Below, one piece after another: positions 60,015 to 64,000 of a stretch of 64,000 nt of DNA. The notes under the pieces were generated by a model. That model had not been told where the DNA came from and ran no database searches. It saw nothing but the letters and a program-made list of their open reading frames with translations. The stretch's first letter is position 1. Each line of letters opens with the position of its first letter. Location of the stretch: the NCBI RefSeq assembly GCF_000768705.1, contig NZ_AVPJ01000017.1:1-64000 (forward strand). Reading direction: 5' to 3'. The position numbers and the translations under genes are program-made. The DNA comes from Knoellia sinensis KCTC 19936. GTDB lineage: Bacteria; Actinomycetota; Actinomycetes; Actinomycetales; Dermatophilaceae.

Positions 60015-61358
60015 TCAGTCGGGGTCGCGCGAGATGCCGGGCAGCAAGGTGTCACCGGCGCGCAGTGCGTCGAGGGCGCCAGGGTGCTCGCCCACGAACT
60101 CCAGCCCCTTGTGCCGGTAGCGCCAGATCTGGAAGGCGCCGACACCCCACAGCAGGAACTGCACCGACATCGCGACCTTGAAGTCCGTGAGCGTGTAGGT
60201 CTCCGGCCCCGCCGGCGCCCGCTGGTCGAGGATGATGCCGATCGCGGCCATGGTCACGAGCGATGCGAAGAACCCGCCGATGTTGATGACGCCGGTGGCG
60301 CGCCCCAGCCGGTCGGAGGGGTGGAAGCTACGGGCGAGGTCGAAGCCGACCATGGACCCGGGGCCGCCGCACCCCGTCACGCACACGAGAAGTACGAGCA
60401 GGGGCATCGGCGCCGGCCCGGGCCAGAGCAGCACGACCGCCCAGGTGCTCGCGATCACCGTGACGATGACGAGCACGATCTGCGACCGGCGGTAGGGCAA
60501 CCGGCCGGTGAGGTGCCCGATGATCGGCCCGGCGAACATCGAGGCCACCGTGAGCGTGATGAGCAGCGAGCCGGCCGCCGTCGGGCTGAGCCCCTGACCG
60601 GACACGAGGAACGGGTAGCCCCACAGCATCGTGAAGACCGTTGCGCCGAACTGCCCCGTGAAGTGGATCCACATGCCGAGGCGTGTCCCCGGGTTGCCCC
60701 ACACCTCCCCCAGCGTGCGGGCCAGCGCGCGCACCTTGATCTTCTCGACGGCCATGCCGGTGTAGGGCGAGTCCTTGACGAAGAGGAAGAGGGCAATCGA
60801 CAGCAGCGCCCCCACTGCGGCCGGGATGCCGAAGGCCCTCTCCCAGCCATAGTTGCTCAGAGCGGCGGCAAGCGGTGTGGCCGCAGCGACCGCGCCGAGC
60901 TGCCCGACCATCCCGCTGAGCTGGGTGATCACCGGTGCTTGCTTGACCCGGAACCACAACGCGACCAGACGCAGCATCGACGTGAAGATCATGGCGTCGC
61001 CGATTCCGAGGAGGACGCGCGCCGCAAGACCCACCCCGTACGTCCCCGCGAACGCGAACCACAACTGGCCGGCGGAGATCAGGGCCAGCCCGATGAGGAG
61101 CAGGCGACGCGACCCGAAGCGGTCCAGGAGGACACCCACGGGAATCTGCATGCCGGCATACACGACGAGCTGGAGGACCGTGAACGTCGCGAGTTGCGAC
61201 GCGGTGATCTGGAACCGTTCTGCCGCAACGATTCCAGCGACACCGAGCGACGTGCGGTGGAAGACCGCGACCGTGTAGACGGCGAGGGCGACCAGCCAGA
61301 TGACCCACGCGCGCCGCCGACCGATGTCGTGGATCTGCCGCTGGAGAGGTCGCGTCAC
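60015..61358 (-). CDS. MFS transporter
   Basis: The 447-residue, 12-helix transporter has VAVFHRTSLGVAG in TM1-loop, loop 2-3 GVLLDRFGSRRLLLIGL and RVLLGIGDAMIFTSML in TM4-5. It belongs to a group of MFS proteins common in actinobacteria without known substrate. The C-terminal tail (RHKGLEFVGEHPGALDALRAG) is cytoplasmic. The GTG at 61358 lies six bases past TAGCAT, so the transcript is probably leaderless. It diverges from the tRNA-Thr gene and is the last core gene before the right island. Confidence 0.88.
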   Translation of the reverse strand: MTRPLQRQIHDIGRRRAWVIWLVALAVYTVAVFHRTSLGVAGIVAAERFQITASQLATFTVLQLVVYAGMQIPVGVLLDRFGSRRLLLIGLALISAGQLWFAFAGTYGVGLAARVLLGIGDAMIFTSMLRLVALWFRVKQAPVITQLSGMVGQLGAVAAATPLAAALSNYGWERAFGIPAAVGALLSIALFLFVKDSPYTGMAVEKIKVRALARTLGEVWGNPGTRLGMWIHFTGQFGATVFTMLWGYPFLVSGQGLSPTAAGSLLITLTVASMFAGPIIGHLTGRLPYRRSQIVLVIVTVIASTWAVVLLWPGPAPMPLLVLLVCVTGCGGPGSMVGFDLARSFHPSDRLGRATGVINIGGFFASLVTMAAIGIILDQRAPAGPETYTLTDFKVAMSVQFLLWGVGAFQIWRYRHKGLEFVGEHPGALDALRAGDTLLPGISRDPD

Positions 61359-61503
61359 CGCTCAATGCTATTGACGATTCCCGTATGCCGTCCGCGCCGC
61401 TCCGTGCCCAGCCACCTGGCTCCGTGTGGTCGGGAATGGGACTCGAGCCGAGTGGCAGGTAAAGTTCGGGGCGCCGTCGGGGGCGTACTGCTCGCCGACG
61501 CGT

Positions 61504-61576
61504 GCTGGCGTGGCGCAATTGGTAGCGCACCTGTCTTGTAAACAGGTGGTTGAGAGTTCGAGTCTCTTCGCCAGCT
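61504..61576 (+). tRNA. tRNA-Thr(TGT)
   Basis: A complete cloverleaf: acceptor GCTGGCG with CGCCAGC, D arm around GGCGCAATTGGTAGCGC, anticodon stem-loop CCTGT-CTTGTAA-ACAGG with anticodon TGT (reads ACA), T arm GAGAG-TTCGAGT-CTCTT, discriminator T. CCA is not encoded. A tyrosine integrase gene follows, so its 3' end is the likely attachment site of the right island. Confidence 0.93.
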
Positions 61577-61585
61577 CTGTGCTTG

Positions 61586-61605
61586 AGGGGCCCGATAGTG
61601 CCCCT
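61586..61605 (+). terminator. tRNA-Thr terminator
   Basis: Hairpin AGGGGC-CCGATAGT-GCCCCT nine bases past the tRNA. Confidence 0.6.
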
Positions 61606-61754
61606 GACCTGCGGTCTTGTCACCATGAGTGACGAGGCGAAGCGCGGACACGAGTGGACATCTGAGGGCACGATTTCACTCTGGGATCGCACAGGGATCG
61701 CACAAAACGAGCACCTGGCCCAGTGCTTGGTAGGCGTATCAGTCGGGGACCGAC

Positions 61755-62897
61755 ATGGTGGGTAAGGCCAACCACAGAGGGTTCGGCTATCTGCGCCGGA
61801 TGTCATCGAAGAGATGGCAGGCGAGCTACCAGGGCCCAGATCTCGGTCGACACAAGGCTCCGCACACGTTCGTCAGCAAGGGCGACGCCGAGGCGTGGCT
61901 GGCCGCTGAACGCGCGCTCATCTCCTCGGGTCAATGGTCGCCTCCTGCGCTGCGACGCTCCGACGACCCTGACTCGGTGACATTCGAGGTCTACGCCCGC
62001 ACGTGGCTGCGGGACAGGCGGCTCAAGCCGCGGACGCGTGAGGGCTACGAGCACCTGCTGCAGCGTTACCTCCTGGACGACTTCGGCTCGCTGGCGCTCA
62101 CGAAGATCACTCCTGCGACGGTGCGCGCTTGGTGGGGGCAGTTGGACGAGGCCACACCCACGGTCAACGCGCGCGCCTACTCCCTGCTCAAGGCGATCAT
62201 GAATACCGCGGTTGCCGACGAGGAGATCGTGGCCAACCCGTGCCGAATCAGGTCGGCGACCTCGGTTCCGCGGGCCCGCGAGATCCGCCCTGCGTCCATC
62301 GACGAGCTCTCGGTGATCGTGGCGAACCTGCCGGAGAACCGGCGTGCCATTGCGTTGCTCTGCTCGTGGTGCGCGATGCGGATTGGCGAGGTGCTGGAGC
62401 TCCGTCGCAAGGACGTCGATCTCGCGAAAAAGGTTGTGCGCGTGGAGCGCTCAGTGGCGTGGGTCGCCGGCAAACCCATCGTCGGGTCTCCCAAGTCGGC
62501 GGCGGGGCGTCGGGTTGTGTCGATCCCGCCGCACGTTGTCCCGGCACTGAAGGAGCATCTGGACCGGTTCGTGTCGCGAGGTCAGGAGTCGCTGCTGTTT
62601 CCCGCCATGGACGGGACGAGCCATCTGCAGCCAACCGTCTTCCACGACGCCTTCAGCAAGGCCCGCGCCGTCGCCGGACGGGAGGACCTCAGGGTTCACG
62701 ACCTACGGCACACGGGCGCGACACTGGCCGCGATGACCGGCGCGACGTTGGCTGAATTGCAGCAGAGGCTTGGCCACTCATCCGTGGGTGCGGCTCTGCG
62801 CTACCAGCACGCGGCGGCAGGCCGGGACGCCGCCATCGCCGAGGCCCTGAGCCGGATGGTCGAGCCACCGGAACCCCGTGGTGCCGTTGACGACTAG
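61755..62897 (+). CDS. Tyrosine recombinase (integrase) of the right island
   Basis: The 380-residue phage-type integrase has an N-terminal arm-binding region (1-70, GFGYLRRMSSKRWQASYQGPD), a SAM-like core-binding domain (about 75-165, TFEVYARTWLRDRRLKPRT) and a catalytic domain. Catalytic residues are Arg in CAMRIGEVLELR, Lys in the KSAAGRR hairpin, His-x-x-Arg in VHDLRHTGATLAAM, His in LGHSS and nucleophile Tyr in ALRYQHAA. It should recombine the tRNA-Thr 3' end with the element's attP. Its ATG lies 178 bp past the tRNA. Its last four bases overlap the convergent xis gene. Confidence 0.94.
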   Translation: MVGKANHRGFGYLRRMSSKRWQASYQGPDLGRHKAPHTFVSKGDAEAWLAAERALISSGQWSPPALRRSDDPDSVTFEVYARTWLRDRRLKPRTREGYEHLLQRYLLDDFGSLALTKITPATVRAWWGQLDEATPTVNARAYSLLKAIMNTAVADEEIVANPCRIRSATSVPRAREIRPASIDELSVIVANLPENRRAIALLCSWCAMRIGEVLELRRKDVDLAKKVVRVERSVAWVAGKPIVGSPKSAAGRRVVSIPPHVVPALKEHLDRFVSRGQESLLFPAMDGTSHLQPTVFHDAFSKARAVAGREDLRVHDLRHTGATLAAMTGATLAELQQRLGHSSVGAALRYQHAAAGRDAAIAEALSRMVEPPEPRGAVDD

Positions 62898-63103
62898 CGG
62901 CCACCGCGTGCGGTGGACACCGGCGCCAGCAGTGCGTCGACTTCTTCGACGTCGAGACGCAGGAGGCGCGGACCCGTCCGGTATGCCTCCAGCCGACCGG
63001 CCGCAATCCACCGCCGCAGCGTCCGGGTGTCAACGGCCAACCGATCGGCTGCAGACTGCAGAGTCTCATAGCGCCGACGGCGGGGAGCAACGTTGTGCCT
63101 CAT
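62894..63103 (-). CDS. Excisionase-like MerR-type HTH protein
   Basis: The 69-residue product starts MRHNVAPRRRRYETLQSAAD and contains the HTH LAVDTRTLRRWIAAGRLEAY followed by RTGPRLLRLDVEEVDALL, the Xis/MerR-like domain. ATG 63103 follows GGAGG; longer frames to 63166 lack a ribosome binding site. It is a homologue of the protein at 928-1119. The convergent orientation to int, overlapping by four bases, is unusual because int and xis normally run together, so opposing transcription could limit both. Confidence 0.85.
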   Translation of the reverse strand: MRHNVAPRRRRYETLQSAADRLAVDTRTLRRWIAAGRLEAYRTGPRLLRLDVEEVDALLAPVSTARGGR

Positions 63104-63642
63104 CCTGAACCTCCATGTCACTTCCAACACGAGGGCCCGGGGGCGCTTTCCACCGCCCGCCCGCATGGGCCCACGTCAGGCCGGCTGAAGTCGAAAGATC
63201 GACGGCACGACCCCGTCCTTGGCCACCACCCCACCCGCAGAACAGACGCCCTCTGACGTGCGGCTTTGTCATTGCCGGGTGCGCTGGCGGACAAGGCACC
63301 GTGGGAGACCGCGATCGACCCCGACTCGTCTTGAGATGTTGCGCGAGGTGGTGCACGAAATCTCGATGCCAAGAGATCTGCCGGCTGTCCGGTGGAACCG
63401 GTTCATTACGAGGGACTTGAGGGGGCGCTTGCAAGCGGGCTGGGCGCTCTCCCCCCGCACGAACCGGACGATCTGACCGCCTCCGCGCCGGCCAGATCGA
63501 GCGGTCGTGTGCAAAAAATGTGCAACAACGGCGCGACAGCCCTGCTCCGCGAGCAGTGAGGCACACTGGGCTGAGCGGCGGAAGGCGCCTCCGTGTGCTT
63601 CGAAGTTCTATCGCACCCACCCGAGCCACCCCGGCACTTGCC
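63104..63642. other. 539-bp non-coding stretch in the right island
   Basis: No reading frame here has a plausible start, composition or motif, on either strand; the open frames are Arg/Pro-rich shadows. The stretch includes an A/T-rich patch, CAAAAAATGTGCAACA, around 63513-63528. It might hold the xis promoter and island regulatory sites, but I see no clear repeat or terminator. Confidence 0.5.
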
Positions 63643-64000
63643 TCAGCTCACCACCAGTTCCATCAGTTTTGAGTAGCTGTCCGCGATGTCGTATCTCACC
63701 TGACCTTCGAACTTGGTGTTGACCTCGGCGAAGAACTTGCGTGCGCACTCGATCTTCGCGTCCTCGACACCCTTCAACTGGAGCGTCGACAGAGACCCCT
63801 TCGTTTCAGCGACGAAGTACACGTGCTTGACGGAGCCTTCGGTGAACGCGATCGCCCAGTCGGGGTTGTAGTCGCCGACGGGCGTCGGGATGAAGAACCC
63901 GCGAGGCAGCTTGGCGTAGACGGCAACTTCCTTGCTCGTGTCCAACTCGGTCACGAACTCCCGCTCGATCTTCGAATCCGTGACCACGTAGTCGTAGACG
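63643..64000 (-). CDS. res: Type III restriction enzyme Res subunit, C-terminus (partial)
   Basis: The frame is open to the window edge and reads [20 protein letters not shown], then [21 protein letters not shown] and YFVAETKGS, ending near KIECARKFF. This is the C-terminal endonuclease domain of type III Res proteins, with the PD-(D/E)xK residues as PD in NPDWA and E-x-K in ETKG. The helicase part should lie beyond 64000. Res works with a Mod methyltransferase, also expected off the edge. The lower GC and place behind an integrase fit island cargo. Confidence 0.85.
   Translation of the reverse strand, partial: VYDYVVTDSKIEREFVTELDTSKEVAVYAKLPRGFFIPTPVGDYNPDWAIAFTEGSVKHVYFVAETKGSLSTLQLKGVEDAKIECARKFFAEVNTKFEGQVRYDIADSYSKLMELVVS

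Noticed and set aside
63066-63629. 187-codon minus-strand frame in the right island
   Set aside because: It is Arg/Pro-rich, overlaps xis and shows no domain, so I left the stretch as non-coding.

Overview
The window is high-GC DNA (roughly 70% by eye) from an actinobacterium. The lineage signs are DUF3027, DUF2530, DUF3263 and DUF3152 proteins, a WXG100 protein, a mycobacterial-type citrate synthase (CitA) beside SerC, a bacterial XPB helicase with its helicase-associated partner, an actinobacterial c-di-AMP riboswitch ahead of an NlpC/P60 gene, and many leaderless starts. Gene content would suit an Intrasporangiaceae-like genus (Janibacter, Knoellia, Phycicoccus or relatives); that placement is inference. 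From memory, the order citA, serC, DUF3027, MarR, cold-shock protein, helicase-associated protein, XPB resembles the M. tuberculosis Rv0861c-Rv0889c block, so most of the window looks like core chromosome.

Both ends are mobile DNA. At the left (1-1378) lie an ATPase fragment, an Xis-like gene and a 45-bp tRNA-Arg(CCT) 3' half that marks the inner end of an island extending out of the window. At the right, an intact tRNA-Thr(TGT) is followed by a tyrosine integrase, a second Xis-like gene homologous to the left one, and the C-terminus of a type III restriction subunit. Next to the left attachment site is a metal-efflux-type RND operon (1389-8090): two RND permeases, one frameshifted and without its TM4 acidic residues, and a minimal adaptor lipoprotein.

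The core runs as follows. 8.2-11.0 kb: DsbA/kappa-GST-like protein, an NlpC/P60 hydrolase and an M15-like cell-wall protein with matching promoters. 11.2-17.2 kb: DtxR regulator with MFS, citA, serC, and a lytic transglycosylase carrying a NusG-like KOW domain. 17.4-24.0 kb: marR-MFS-small-peptide operon, purine permease, csp-DUF3027-DUF2530 operon, MFS. 24.0-31.3 kb: aldose epimerase, XPB pair, HMG-CoA-lyase-like enzyme, LURP-one protein. 31.4-40.3 kb: MazEF-type toxin-antitoxin, an MprAB-PepD-like stress operon, DUF2339, HD hydrolase, DedA, DUF4031, lone WXG100 protein. 40.4-49.2 kb: FtsX-type ABC exporter, groEL with double CIRCE, large M14 carboxypeptidase. 49.2-57.0 kb: secreted GDPD, GNAT, small conserved proteins, HAD phosphatase, DUF3152 protein, an arsenic cluster (arsR divergent from arsI/cadI-aquaporin-arsC) and an arsR-AHSA1 pair. 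57.1-61.4 kb: ung, SGNH hydrolase, acyl-CoA dehydrogenase, MFS.

Two genome-scale patterns cross these blocks. The heptamer GGCATAC/GTATGCC occurs about fifty times, evenly on both strands, but is nearly absent from the RND operon and other likely acquired or very highly expressed stretches. Long, near-perfect intergenic palindromes recur in families whose arms co-vary. Together with the promoter and operator dyads, they are the main non-coding structure here.
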